A DNA stretch of 64,000 nt from Caldilineales bacterium (GTDB taxonomy: Bacteria; Chloroflexota; Anaerolineae; J102). Of the stretch, positions 44,613-54,500 are shown in pieces; positions within the stretch are counted from its first letter, which is position 1; every line of letters begins with the position of its first letter. Position numbers and translations under genes: made by a program. Below the pieces are notes generated by a model. It was not told where the DNA came from and ran no database searches. It saw only the letters and a program-made list of their open reading frames with translations. The DNA lies in assembly GCA_019695115.1 (NCBI GenBank), contig JAIBAP010000023.1, positions 1 to 64,000 on the forward strand. The letters run 5' to 3'.

Positions 44613-44640
44613 GGGGGGCTTTCCACCAGGAAAGCCCCCC
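44613..44640 (-). terminator. GC-rich hairpin between binding protein and permease genes
   Basis: Perfect 12-base arms (GGGGGGCTTTCC at 44613-44624 and its complement at 44629-44640) with a four-base loop. There is no T run on the minus strand, so it is probably an attenuator or RNA-stabilising stem just after the binding-protein stop. Confidence 0.6.
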
Positions 44641-44668
44641 GCTGGGGTGGGGAGGATGGCCCGAAGGG

Positions 44669-46057
44669 CTATTTCTGGCTGTTGTACTCGTCCTGGGCTT
44701 TGGTCAGTTCGGCGGCGATGTCGGCCGTCGGGTCCTGCTTGACCAGCTTGTAGACGGCGCCCGTGACGACCTTCTTGGCCAGGCCCTGGTTCGTGAGCGA
44801 ACCCAGCCAGGGCCGGCAGGCGCTGGCCTTGACGACCTCGCCCGCTTGCTGGTAGAACGGCGTCTGGTAGCGTTCGGTGCTGCGCTCGGAGATGAGCGTG
44901 GGGAAGCCGGCGCCGGGGCCGAGGACGTAGTCGGGGTTCTGAGCGGATGTCATCAGCCAGTTGATGTGTTCGTAGGCGCCTTCGATGTGCTTGGCCCCAA
45001 CCGGGATCCAGAGCGCGTCGGCGGCGATGTCACAGCTGGGCGTCTTGCCTTCAGGCGCAACGAAGGACGAGAGATAAACATCGCCGGCGGCGATGGCGTC
45101 CAACATGTCCTGCTCGTTCTTCTTCTCGTACTTTTTGCCGCTGGGGGCCGTGAGCGGGTTGACGTAGCGGTAGCCGAACAGACCGGTGGGGAAGGTGCCT
45201 GCCGAGGCGTCCTTGAAGGCTTCTTCCTCCTGGAAGCCGCCGGCAAAGGCGATCTCGGGCACATAGCCGTTTTGCACCATCTCGCGCAGCCAGGCCACAG
45301 CCGCCACGTTTTCGGGTGTGTTGAGCACCATGTTGCCCTGTCCGTCGTCGAGATGACCGCCAAACGAGGCCAGGGTGGTGAAGACGCCGCGGGTCAGGCC
45401 TTCGCCATCGAAATCGGTCGAGCCGAAGTAGGTCATGGCATACAGGCCCTCACCCTTCAGACGCTCGCCTTCGGCCAGGAACTGTTCCGGCGTCTTGGGG
45501 AAGCCATTGGGGAAGCGATCCTTCCAGACATAGACGAGCTGGGGCCGCATGACCATGGGGATGCAGAGCAGCTTGCCGTCGGGGTCGGTGCAGGCGGCGA
45601 TGGCGCTGGGGTCCATGTTGGACCACCACGACTGCGCTTTGGCCCAGGCCGAGAGATCCTGCATGGTGCCGTTCTTGTAGTAATCGATGATCTTCGAAGT
45701 GCCGTCCTGAACCAGGTCGGACACATCGCCCTTGGCCTGCACGGCGGCGATGACGTCAGAGGTCATCTTGTCCCAGACGTGGAAGTTGTTTTCCCACACC
45801 CACTTCCCCTCGAAATCTTTGTTGAACTGCGGCATGGCCTTGCGCAGCCATTCGTTACCCACGCGCTCGTCGCTCTTGGGGTCCTCGTTGCCCTGGTCGT
45901 ACTGGTACCAGGTGACGAGAGTCTGTGGTTCCGGCGCGGCCGTCGGTTCTGCGGCGGGGGCGGTGGTGGCGGCCGGGGCCGGGGTGGCGGCAGGGCCGGC
46001 GCAGGCTGCCAGGGCCACCAGGGCCAACAATGCGATGATGAACCAAATGCGCTTCAT
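44669..46057 (-). CDS. Sugar ABC transporter substrate-binding lipoprotein
   Basis: A 462-residue extracellular binding protein (SBP family 1). The signal sequence ends LAAC; an Ala/Pro/Thr linker of about 25 residues follows. Then TLVTWYQYDQGNEDPKSDERVGNEWL, a GDVSDLVQDGTS segment, LLCIPMVMRPQLVYVWKDRF and FPKTPEQFLAEGERLK, which match maltose- and glycerol-phosphate-type binding proteins. It leads the three-gene sugar importer. The ATG at 46057 has AAAGGAG upstream. Confidence 0.92.
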   Translation of the reverse strand: MKRIWFIIALLALVALAACAGPAATPAPAATTAPAAEPTAAPEPQTLVTWYQYDQGNEDPKSDERVGNEWLRKAMPQFNKDFEGKWVWENNFHVWDKMTSDVIAAVQAKGDVSDLVQDGTSKIIDYYKNGTMQDLSAWAKAQSWWSNMDPSAIAACTDPDGKLLCIPMVMRPQLVYVWKDRFPNGFPKTPEQFLAEGERLKGEGLYAMTYFGSTDFDGEGLTRGVFTTLASFGGHLDDGQGNMVLNTPENVAAVAWLREMVQNGYVPEIAFAGGFQEEEAFKDASAGTFPTGLFGYRYVNPLTAPSGKKYEKKNEQDMLDAIAAGDVYLSSFVAPEGKTPSCDIAADALWIPVGAKHIEGAYEHINWLMTSAQNPDYVLGPGAGFPTLISERSTERYQTPFYQQAGEVVKASACRPWLGSLTNQGLAKKVVTGAVYKLVKQDPTADIAAELTKAQDEYNSQK

Positions 46058-46300
46058 GTGTGTTCGTCTCCTTTGTAAAGCAGGTTGGGTTGGAAAGGGC
46101 GACAGGGTGTTGGCCGAGTGTTTGCGCCGGAGCGGCGGAAGGATCATTCGCCAGCATCCTGCCGGGGCGGAGTTGGGATGACAAGAGATGGGCAAAGATG
46201 GTATGTCGTTCTTCTCGTGATGGCTTGACCTCCGATGAGTCGATGCAGCGGGGCGCCGGCGCCGACCCCGACGATGAGCCGTCGATGGTGGCATTGTGGC

Positions 46301-47002
46301 CTATTCCCGTGATTTCGGCAAACGCGTGTCGGGCTGGCTGGGGCGTCGGCAAATTGGTTCATACCTGCGCCTGCGTGCGCGTAGGCCGGCCGAACGGCGC
46401 ACGAACTCGAGATAGCCCTGGCCGAAGCCATCCCGCCCGGTCAGAAAGTCGATGCCGTGGCTGTAGAGGGCCAGATGCTCGGTGCGATAATCGACCAGGG
46501 CGGCGTCCAGCCCCCACGAGGCGGCGATGGCCAGATAGAGCAGGTCGAGCCGGGTCTGGTCGGGCATGCCGAAGCCGGCGTTGCCGATCCCCAGCTCTTG
46601 CCAAGTTTCGGGGATGCGCACATCGTCCACCAGCATGGCCACCACGGCCAGCCTGTGCTTCTGCACGACCGGCAACAGCGCCTCCAGGAGCGGGCGCTCG
46701 TAGACGATAGAATTGAGCATGGCCTTGCCGTCGTAGCCGTCGAGAGCGGTCTCGATGGCCTCGACCTGGCGTGTGTCCAGCAGAATGGGGCAGCCCAGGA
46801 CCTGGTCCACAGCCCGGAAGACCAGCGGCAGGGTCTGGCGCTCGTCCAGGCCGGGGTGATCGAGCAGGAGATCGACGGCCGCGCAGCCGGCGGCGGCCCC
46901 AGCCTCTGCCATCGCCACGAAGGGCGCCGGGTCGCCTCGCTCCAGGGCGGCGATCACGGCCGGGTCCTGGTCGTAGACGCGCAACTGGTCGTTGATCAAC
47001 AT
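46301..47002 (-). CDS. Pterin-binding (DHPS-like) corrinoid methyltransferase family protein
   Basis: A 233-residue TIM-barrel protein of the methyltetrahydrofolate:corrinoid methyltransferase/DHPS type. It has LLLDHPGLDE, PILLDTRQVEAIETALDGYDGKAMLNSI (Asp and the LNS pterin site), VAMLVDD, GIGNAGFGMPDQTRLDLLYLAI. It is short for the family (usually 260-300), and the last 25 residues are basic and not conserved. It may act with the UroD/MtaA-like protein at 38960 in methyl transfer; the two lie on the same strand but separated by the sugar importer. The ATG at 47002 is the first conserved start. Confidence 0.78.
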   Translation of the reverse strand: MLINDQLRVYDQDPAVIAALERGDPAPFVAMAEAGAAAGCAAVDLLLDHPGLDERQTLPLVFRAVDQVLGCPILLDTRQVEAIETALDGYDGKAMLNSIVYERPLLEALLPVVQKHRLAVVAMLVDDVRIPETWQELGIGNAGFGMPDQTRLDLLYLAIAASWGLDAALVDYRTEHLALYSHGIDFLTGRDGFGQGYLEFVRRSAGLRARRRRYEPICRRPSQPDTRLPKSRE

Positions 47003-47498
47003 GAGGGGTTGGCAGCGGCCATGCTGGCCGCGGCCAACTTGGCCGGGGCCAAAGGTGACGGAGGAATCCCCAAAGTTGGTAGTTCATCGGCGGTAGGATG
47101 GGCGGATTACTCAACCCCCACCCTGTCTTTCCGAACGGGTCGCTCTGTCGCTGCGATCCGCCAGTGAGGAATCCCCAAAATGAAATGTCCCCTCGCCTGC
47201 GCCCGCTTTGTGCGGTACTCCATTTGGCGCTAAAATACCGTCATTCAGACGACGCGCAATTTCTGGGCAGAGATGAGGGTGCAGCACACAGGCGGACCGA
47301 TCCGGCGTCGTCATCGGCTTCTGATCCGCGCTACACACTCGACGGTGAGCACCCACAGATCGATAACGACATGGAGGTTGCCTATCGCTTACAGCATCGT
47401 CCGCAAGCACCTATCGCCAACGAAAGACCTGTCGGCATACCATCGCGCCACAGATCTCCCCCCTTGTTTTCGTTCGTTGCAACAAAGGAGTTGCCACC
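47003..47498. other. 496-bp divergent spacer without a gene
   Basis: No convincing ORF. It holds a direct repeat GAGGAATCCCCAAA (47061-47074 and 47166-47179) and the promoter at 47208. The remaining sequence up to the M6 protease start would be a long 5' leader. Confidence 0.7.
47208..47236 (+). promoter_or_regulatory. Putative promoter of the first M6 protease
   Basis: TTGTGC, a 17-base spacer and TAAAAT. The leader to the ATG at 47499 would be about 255 bases. Match is moderate. Confidence 0.45.
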
Positions 47499-50400
47499 AT
47501 GAATCACAGACACCATCATTCGCGTTTGTGGGCTGGTCTCAGCCTTCTGGTCATCCTCGCCCTGCTCATAGCGGCCATCCCCGTCTTTGCCGCACCCACC
47601 TCCGGCGGCGATGAGATCGTCCAGGTGCAGAAAACGGCGGGCGTCACCCCCAAGCAGTTTGCGCCCAAAGACCAACCCGATCCTGTTGCCTATCGCCAGC
47701 GCCGGGCCAACGAGAAAGCCATTCTGCGCGGCGATTCTGCCGGCGCCCAAACTCTCAGCGGCGAAGGCAAATTACTCGTCCTCTTGCTCGACTTCGCTGG
47801 CACCGACGTCGTCACCTGGGACCCCGGCGACCAATGGGATCCTTATGGAAAAGCTGAGGAAGTTGAATTCGAGAACTTCGGCGACTGCTCCAGCATCATC
47901 ACGCAGACGATGACCTTTACCTACACGCCCACGCTGCACGGCGAGGTGCTGGCGCCCGACACCGCCGACCATGCCTACAAGGGCGAGGAGCCAACCCGTT
48001 CCTTCGGCCTCTACGCGCCGGACACAAGCCAACAGCACTTCGAAGACCTGATCTTTGGCGACGGCGTCTCCTTCAGCTATCAGGCTTTGAACGGCGAACA
48101 GGTCAACATCGATGTCGATGAATCGCTGCGCACCTACTACGAAAAACTTTCGCGCAACCAGTACACCATCAGCGGCGACGTCATCGGTTGGATCCCTCTG
48201 CCTCACTCCTTGGCCTGGTATGGCGCCGACCTCTGTCCTGGCGCCCTGTCGCAAACGGTGCAAAATGCTGGCGGCGCCGATGGCTGGTATGGCTACAACC
48301 CGGACGTCGAAACGCATCCACGCACGGACTACGGCACGCCAGCAACTGCCATCATGGATGCCGTGGACTGGATCAACACCACCATGCCCGATTTCGACTG
48401 GAGCAACTATGATGGCAACGGCGACGGCGTCGTTGACACCATCGTTGTCGTCACTGCTGGCATCGACGAAGCCAACCGCGGCAGCGAGATCGACGAGATG
48501 GCTATCTGGCCGCACAGTTCGGGCGTGGACTACTGCGCCGACCCCGGCCCTGACGACCAATGCGACACCGACGACGACATCCGCACCGGGGCCTACATTT
48601 TCCAAGGCGAAACCACCGGCGCCGCCACCTTTACGCATGAGTTCGGACACCGCCTGGGCGCCGACGATCTCTACTCCTACGGCTACGGTGAAACGTCGGC
48701 CGGCATCTGGTCCAACATGTCCGATGACCGTGGGCACGGTACACCCTGGGACAGCGGCTCGGTGGGGATGGACCCCTGGCACATGCTGGGTTGGGGCTGG
48801 CTGAACCCGCTCATCGTCGATTACGATGACCCGGCGCTTGAGGTCATGCTGACGCAGGCCGCCGACCGCGCCGACGGCATGCACGATTCACTCGTCGTCA
48901 GGTTGCCCGACCAATCCTGGGCGGTGGAAGAACCCCACAGCGGCGAGGGCATGTGGTTCGGCAATCGTGACGACCTCATGAACAACCTGCTCTACCACCC
49001 GATCGACCTGACTGGCGTCCCCGCCGGCGCCACCGGTCTGGAATTGACCTACTGGACCAAGTACGATATCGAGGAAGGCTGGGACTTCGGCTTCACGCAG
49101 GTCTCGACCGACCAGGGCGCCACCTGGACCAGTCTGGCCAACGCCAACACCACCAGCGACCATGACCCCGCCGCCATCGGCTACGTGGTAGCCAATCTGC
49201 CCGGTCTTACCGGCCACATCGACGACTGGACCCAGCAGGCCTTCGGCCTCAGCGCCTACGCCGGGCAACAGATCTGGCTGGGCTTCCGCTACGCCACTGA
49301 CTGGGCCACCCTGGGCGTGGGCTGGTGGGTCGATGACATCGCTGTGAAAGACGGCAACAACACCATTTTCAGTGACGATGTCGAAAGCGGCATGGACGAC
49401 TGGGTGGCCGATCCTGACGAGGATGGTTGGTACATTTCCAACGGCGTCTTCGAGTACCCGCATTACTACATCTTCGAGTGGCGCAACGATGCCGGCATCG
49501 ACCACAACCTTGCCGTAGGCCGCTGCGATGTAGAGAGCTGGGGTCTGGTCGGTTGGTACATCAACGACCAGAAGTACACCGCCAACGAGATCTACGACTA
49601 TGTCTCGGACGTACCCAGCTTTGGCCCTAAGGGCAAGGCGCTGGTCATCGACTCGCACCCCGACCCGCTGCGTGATGCTTCATCGACGGTTGCGCACAAC
49701 CCCAGGGGCAATACCGCCTATCGCTGCTATGGCATGCGCGACGCCGCCTTTGGCCTGGACGAACTGCCCGCCTTCTACGTCACCCAACCGCCCACCAACC
49801 CCACCCGCTGGGGCAATCCGGCCTTCGAGTACCCCGCCCAACCCGCGGTCAGCGCCTTCCACGATAGCATGGGCTACTACCCCGGCCTGGAATACACCAA
49901 CATCCGCCCCACCGACGACCCCCGCGGCCCGCGCAATTTCTGGGTAGCGAAAGAGCGCGACGCCAGCGTCGTTATCCCAGCTAGGGAAACCTACGGCGTC
50001 GCCCCGTCCAACTACGACGGCTCTGGCTTCCTGCAATGGATGCCCGAAGAAAATTCCTACTTCGGCTTCTGGACGGCCGAACCCGGCACCGGCAACCCTG
50101 GCGACACCTGGGCGCAATACGGCGTGCATTTGCAGGTGGTGGACAAGGCTGACGATGGCAGTTGGGGCAAGGTGAAGTTCTGGAATGCCTCTTATGACTA
50201 TGACGGCGCCGTCACAGAAACGCCCAGCAAGACGCCCCTGATGTACGGCGACACCGTCGATGTCCATGTCAACGCCACCAATATCGGCTCGCGGGTCGAT
50301 TCGACCGTGGTTGTGCTGCTCGATCCCTATGTCGACTTCGTCAGCGCCTATGGCGGCGCCTACCCACTCACCATGGGGGCATTGTCCCAGCTGGCCGCCT

Positions 50401-51140
50401 CCAACCACCTCGACCTTAACCTGGCGACGGCTGCAGCGTCGGCCGAAGTCGATGACGTCGTGGCAGTGGCATGGCACAAGAACCCGGTCATGGTCGGTGA
50501 TGTGATCGACTTCGGCTTCATCGCCAGAGTCAATAGCTACGATGGCTATGTACATCATGATGCCGTCTTCTACGACGAAGCCTTTGCCGATGTAACGATC
50601 ACAGGCGACACCCTGGAGATCTACGACGACGGCTTGCGCACGGTGGAACTGCCCTTGATGTACGACGGCTGGGTGAACGGCGGCGCTGGCGGCGCCAACT
50701 ACAACGACTACGCCGCCCTCATCGCCCGCGCCACGGGTCTGGACAACGTGCTGCTGACCTTCGACCGCTCGGCCCTGCCCGAAGGCGCCGAAGTGCACCA
50801 TGCCAGCCTGTCGCTGATGTACCGCGGTCAGTCGGGCGCGGTCGGCAAGTCGCTCACGGCCTGGAACGTCAACGCCTACGACCCCATGACCGTGACCTAC
50901 GACACCGCCCCGTTGGCCTACAACCCCGGCGCGCCTGTGGCTGTGCCCGGCGCCGCTGGCTCGGTCAGCTTCGATGTCGCTTCGCAGGTGATGGCCTGGG
51001 ATGCGGCTGGCGCAGCTGACGCCGATGGCATGGGGCAGTTGGCCGTCTCGGCCTCTGGCCCGCTCGGTCGCGTCATCTTCGACAGCCTGGAAAGCTACCA
51101 GGCCAGCCCGGCCACCCTCGAAGTCACCTACCTGCCGTAA
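47499..51140 (+). CDS. Secreted M6-family (immune inhibitor A-like) metalloprotease
   Basis: A 1213-residue protein. A basic N-terminus and a Leu/Ile-rich signal ending VFAAP direct export. The zinc site is HEFGHRLGADD at 380-390 (His380, Glu381, His384), preceded by Asp-rich calcium-like segments (NYDGNGDGVVD). A MAM-like beta domain with WTKYDIEEGWDFGFTQVSTDQG follows, then another beta region, and a C-terminal DNRLRE-type domain from about residue 1053. The Shine-Dalgarno AAAGGAG is clear. It would degrade proteins outside the cell. The 3' end is nearly identical to that of the next gene. Confidence 0.92.
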   Translation: MNHRHHHSRLWAGLSLLVILALLIAAIPVFAAPTSGGDEIVQVQKTAGVTPKQFAPKDQPDPVAYRQRRANEKAILRGDSAGAQTLSGEGKLLVLLLDFAGTDVVTWDPGDQWDPYGKAEEVEFENFGDCSSIITQTMTFTYTPTLHGEVLAPDTADHAYKGEEPTRSFGLYAPDTSQQHFEDLIFGDGVSFSYQALNGEQVNIDVDESLRTYYEKLSRNQYTISGDVIGWIPLPHSLAWYGADLCPGALSQTVQNAGGADGWYGYNPDVETHPRTDYGTPATAIMDAVDWINTTMPDFDWSNYDGNGDGVVDTIVVVTAGIDEANRGSEIDEMAIWPHSSGVDYCADPGPDDQCDTDDDIRTGAYIFQGETTGAATFTHEFGHRLGADDLYSYGYGETSAGIWSNMSDDRGHGTPWDSGSVGMDPWHMLGWGWLNPLIVDYDDPALEVMLTQAADRADGMHDSLVVRLPDQSWAVEEPHSGEGMWFGNRDDLMNNLLYHPIDLTGVPAGATGLELTYWTKYDIEEGWDFGFTQVSTDQGATWTSLANANTTSDHDPAAIGYVVANLPGLTGHIDDWTQQAFGLSAYAGQQIWLGFRYATDWATLGVGWWVDDIAVKDGNNTIFSDDVESGMDDWVADPDEDGWYISNGVFEYPHYYIFEWRNDAGIDHNLAVGRCDVESWGLVGWYINDQKYTANEIYDYVSDVPSFGPKGKALVIDSHPDPLRDASSTVAHNPRGNTAYRCYGMRDAAFGLDELPAFYVTQPPTNPTRWGNPAFEYPAQPAVSAFHDSMGYYPGLEYTNIRPTDDPRGPRNFWVAKERDASVVIPARETYGVAPSNYDGSGFLQWMPEENSYFGFWTAEPGTGNPGDTWAQYGVHLQVVDKADDGSWGKVKFWNASYDYDGAVTETPSKTPLMYGDTVDVHVNATNIGSRVDSTVVVLLDPYVDFVSAYGGAYPLTMGALSQLAASNHLDLNLATAAASAEVDDVVAVAWHKNPVMVGDVIDFGFIARVNSYDGYVHHDAVFYDEAFADVTITGDTLEIYDDGLRTVELPLMYDGWVNGGAGGANYNDYAALIARATGLDNVLLTFDRSALPEGAEVHHASLSLMYRGQSGAVGKSLTAWNVNAYDPMTVTYDTAPLAYNPGAPVAVPGAAGSVSFDVASQVMAWDAAGAADADGMGQLAVSASGPLGRVIFDSLESYQASPATLEVTYLP

Positions 51141-51227
51141 GCTCCTCCTACCAGACAGACCCTAAAGGTCTCCGAGACCTTTAGGGTCTTCAGCAAGTGC
51201 GACGCACCTCGTAGGTGCGTCGCACTT
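50656..51227. repeat. Duplicated 3' end, copy 1 (DNRLRE domain, stop and hairpins)
   Basis: This block matches 54697-55268 at a constant offset of 4041. It is identical at 50656-50734, divergent over about 80 bases, then nearly identical (about six differences by eye) from 50814 through the stop codon and both hairpins. Confidence 0.95.
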
Positions 51228-51232
51228 TTTTT
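51157..51232 (+). terminator. Double hairpin terminator after the first M6 gene
   Basis: First stem: AGACCCTAAAGGTCT (51157-51171) and its complement (51175-51189). Second stem, of the GTGCGACGCAC family: AAGTGCGACGCACCT (51195-51209) and its complement (51213-51227), followed by seven T. The T run makes this a strong rho-independent terminator. Confidence 0.88.
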
Positions 51233-51554
51233 GACATCCCCCCCACCGCGGCGTAAACTTAGCGGCCATTGTGTAGATGATGTCGTGGGCGTCTTCTGTG
51301 CCTGCCCACCTGGCTGCCGTAGCGCCGACAAACCAAGTCGCGGCCGGTCTGCAAACCACGCCGGTGCGCTCCGAGCCGCTTCATTCCTCTCGGGAGGTGT
51401 CCATCGTCCCAACAACAGAACAGACAAGGTCAAAGCGAACGCCCGACCGCCTTGATGACCTGGACGACAGCGGTTGTCGTCAGGTGCAGGCCACGGGTCT
51501 CCCTCAACGTTTTGTTTCCACCCTCACTGCTTTTCAACGGAGAGAAGACCACAC
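51233..51554 (+). other. Spacer/leader upstream of the second M6 gene
   Basis: A 322-base stretch without a convincing ORF or clear promoter. A GGAG lies about 13 bases before the ATG at 51555. Confidence 0.6.
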
Positions 51555-54500
51555 ATGTCTCGTAAACACCAAGCCATCTCGCTAGTTGTCCTGCTGGCGC
51601 TTTTGCTTGCCATCCCCCTCACCGCTCTGGCTGCTCCGGTTCCCGGCGCCGAGCCAACCCGCTCCGCCCGCGACCTCCTCGACCAGATCCAGGGTCGCCG
51701 CTACGCCAACGAACGCCCCCCGCGCGATGAGTCGGTCGCGGCTGCGGCCGCCGGCGTCTCCCTCAACGACGCCGAAGCCCTGGCCAAGTGGTACGATGAC
51801 TTTGCCGCCAAGAAGGAAAAAGGCGGGCCCAACCCCATCGCCTACGCCCAGCGTATGGCCGCCCTGCGCCAGGCCGAGGCCCTGGGCCTCAGCCCCAAAG
51901 CCGCCGGGCTGGCCGAGATCGGTCAGGCCAAGATGCTGATGATCCCCTTCGAATTCGCCGGCTCCGACACCCTCGACCGCTGCGATGCCGACGGCAACCC
52001 CATCGACCAGGTCACGGTCGAAGGCCCGCTGCACGGGACCATCCCCGATCCCTCGCTCGATGGCGATAACAACACCATCTGGACCGACAACTTCAGCATC
52101 GACTGGTACCAGAAACTGATGTTCGGCGATGGCGTTGGCGTCATCCGCACCGACCTCAACAACGGCGCTGGCGTCGATCTCAGCGGCACCTCGGCCCGCA
52201 ACTGGTATTTGCAGCAATCCGAGGGCCAGTACACCGTCGATGGTGAGATCTACCCACAGTGGATCCAGCTCGACCACAGTGTGGCCTACTATGGTTGGGA
52301 TGGCGATGAACTCAGCCCCGATGGCGTCGGCTACCCCTGCGATGGCACCCCCTCGGGCTACGGCTTCGAGTTCACCAGAGATGTCGTCAACAAGCTGAAC
52401 GAGATCGACCCCAACTTCGACTGGTCCCAGTATGACGTCAACGGCGACGGCATCGTCGACCACCTCATGCTCATCCACGCCGGCACCGATAACTCGGCCG
52501 GCGGCGGCAGCTACGGCAACTACCAGCTGTGGGCGCATTCGTGGGACGTCTACTGCGACAACGACGGCGACGGCCAACTGGAATACGGTTGTCTGGTCGA
52601 TGACCGCGGCACCGAAGACCCCGCCGACGACATCTACGTCGCCAACTACACCCACATCCCCGAAGACGCCGACATCGGCGTGGTGGTGCACGAGTACGGC
52701 CACGACATCGGCCTGCCCGACTACTACGACCAGACGGGCGTCACCAACAACTCCGGCGCCCACTGGGACGTGATGAATGCCGGCTCCTGGAGCGGCGACT
52801 TGGGCGGCTCGCACCCGGCTCCCTTCAACGCTTGGGCGCGCTACTTCTTCGGCTGGGAAGACCCCACCCGCATCGACTACGACGCCGCCGCCCAGGAGTT
52901 CACCATCGGCCAGTCCGACCCGACCCCGGCCGGCGCCCTCGATTCGGTCTGGATCGACTTGCCCGACCAGGGCGTGGAAGTGCCCAACCGAGCCGGCGAC
53001 GGCGGCGGTCTCCACTCCGTCCTCGGCAACAACCTGGTCTCGCCCTTGGGCCGCACCTTCGAGCTGACCGGCACGACCGCCCCGGTCTTCACCTTCGACA
53101 CCTCGTTCGACCTGGAAAAGGATTGGGACTACGCCTACGTGCAGGTCTCGACCGACGGCTCCACCTGGACCAACCTGCTCAACGAAGAAGGTGAATACGC
53201 CACCACCGACCCCAACAGCTCCACAGCCTGGCTGGGCGAGGGCGGTCTCACTGGCACGTACGAGGGCAGCCTGACCTACGATCTCAGCGCCTACGCCGGG
53301 GCCACGATCCAGTTCCGCTTCGTCTACCTCAGCGATGCAGGCGTGCAGAACGCCGGCATCTGGGTGGACAACTTCTCGCTCGACGACGGCGACACCAACC
53401 TCTACGAGAGCGACCTGGACGACGTCAGCGACTGGACGTTCGAGGGTTGGGAACAAGTCCCCTTCCAGGACCTCTATCCCCAATACTACATGCTGGAATG
53501 GCGCAACGACCACGGCTCCATCGCTCAGCACGGCCAGACCCAGCAGTACTACACCCTGGCGCACGACCAGATCGGCTGGAAGGTGGACAAGTTCACGGCC
53601 AACGTGCCCGGCCTCCTGGTTTGGTATCGCAACAACCTCTATTCCAACAACCAGGCGGTCGCCGGCGGTCGCGAGTTCGCTGCGCCCGCCATGGGCCCGA
53701 AGGGCGAACTGTTGGCGGTCGATTCCCACTACGACCCGATCGAGTGGAGCGGCGGCTTCTGGAACCCGGCCACCGGAAAACCCGGCCCGGCCTTCAGCAA
53801 CCGCCGCGGCGCCATGGATGCTCTCTTCACGCTGGATGACACCCCCGCCTGGAACCTCCACGACTACGCCAACAACGCCAACGCGGTCATGGACTTCGGC
53901 AGCCGCCCCGCGGTTTCCACCTTCCACGACAGCATGCGCTCGGTGCCCGGTTGGATCTACCCCGGCGGCAGCTCCGTCTACCGCGCCGACCGCTCTGCCT
54001 CGGTCGTCATCCCCGCCCAGGACATCTACACCACCCGCGTCCGCGGTCTGGCTGCCGATGGCATGCACATCGGCGCCGACGTCACCGGTCTCTGGGGCGC
54101 CACCGTTGGCGGCTTGCCGCTCGGCTCTGGCAACCCCGGCGATGACGACGTGCAGTATGGCGTCCATGTGCAGGTGATCGACCAGGCCGCCGATGGCAGC
54201 TGGGGCAAGGTCAAGTTCTGGAACGCTGAGTACGATATGGAAGGCTCGGCCAGCGCCTCGGCCGCCACCGCCGCTGCTGGCGATGAGGTTGCGTTCAGCT
54301 GGGACGGCCGCAACATCGGCTCCGCCGCCAGCTTCCTGGCCTACTTCCCCCTGCCCGCTGGCACCACCTATGTCGATGGCAGCGCCCATGGCGGTCTCGC
54401 TCCCGTCGGCGGCGACCTGGCCTCGGTGCAGGCCGCCCTCGCCGCCGGGCAGGATGCCTCCGCCCTGTCCGCAGTCGCCGCTGAGGATGTCACCGGCTTC

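Noticed and set aside
47098-47502. A 134-residue frame upstream of the first M6 gene
   Set aside because: No conserved motif, no ribosome site, and it overlaps the likely promoter and the protease start.
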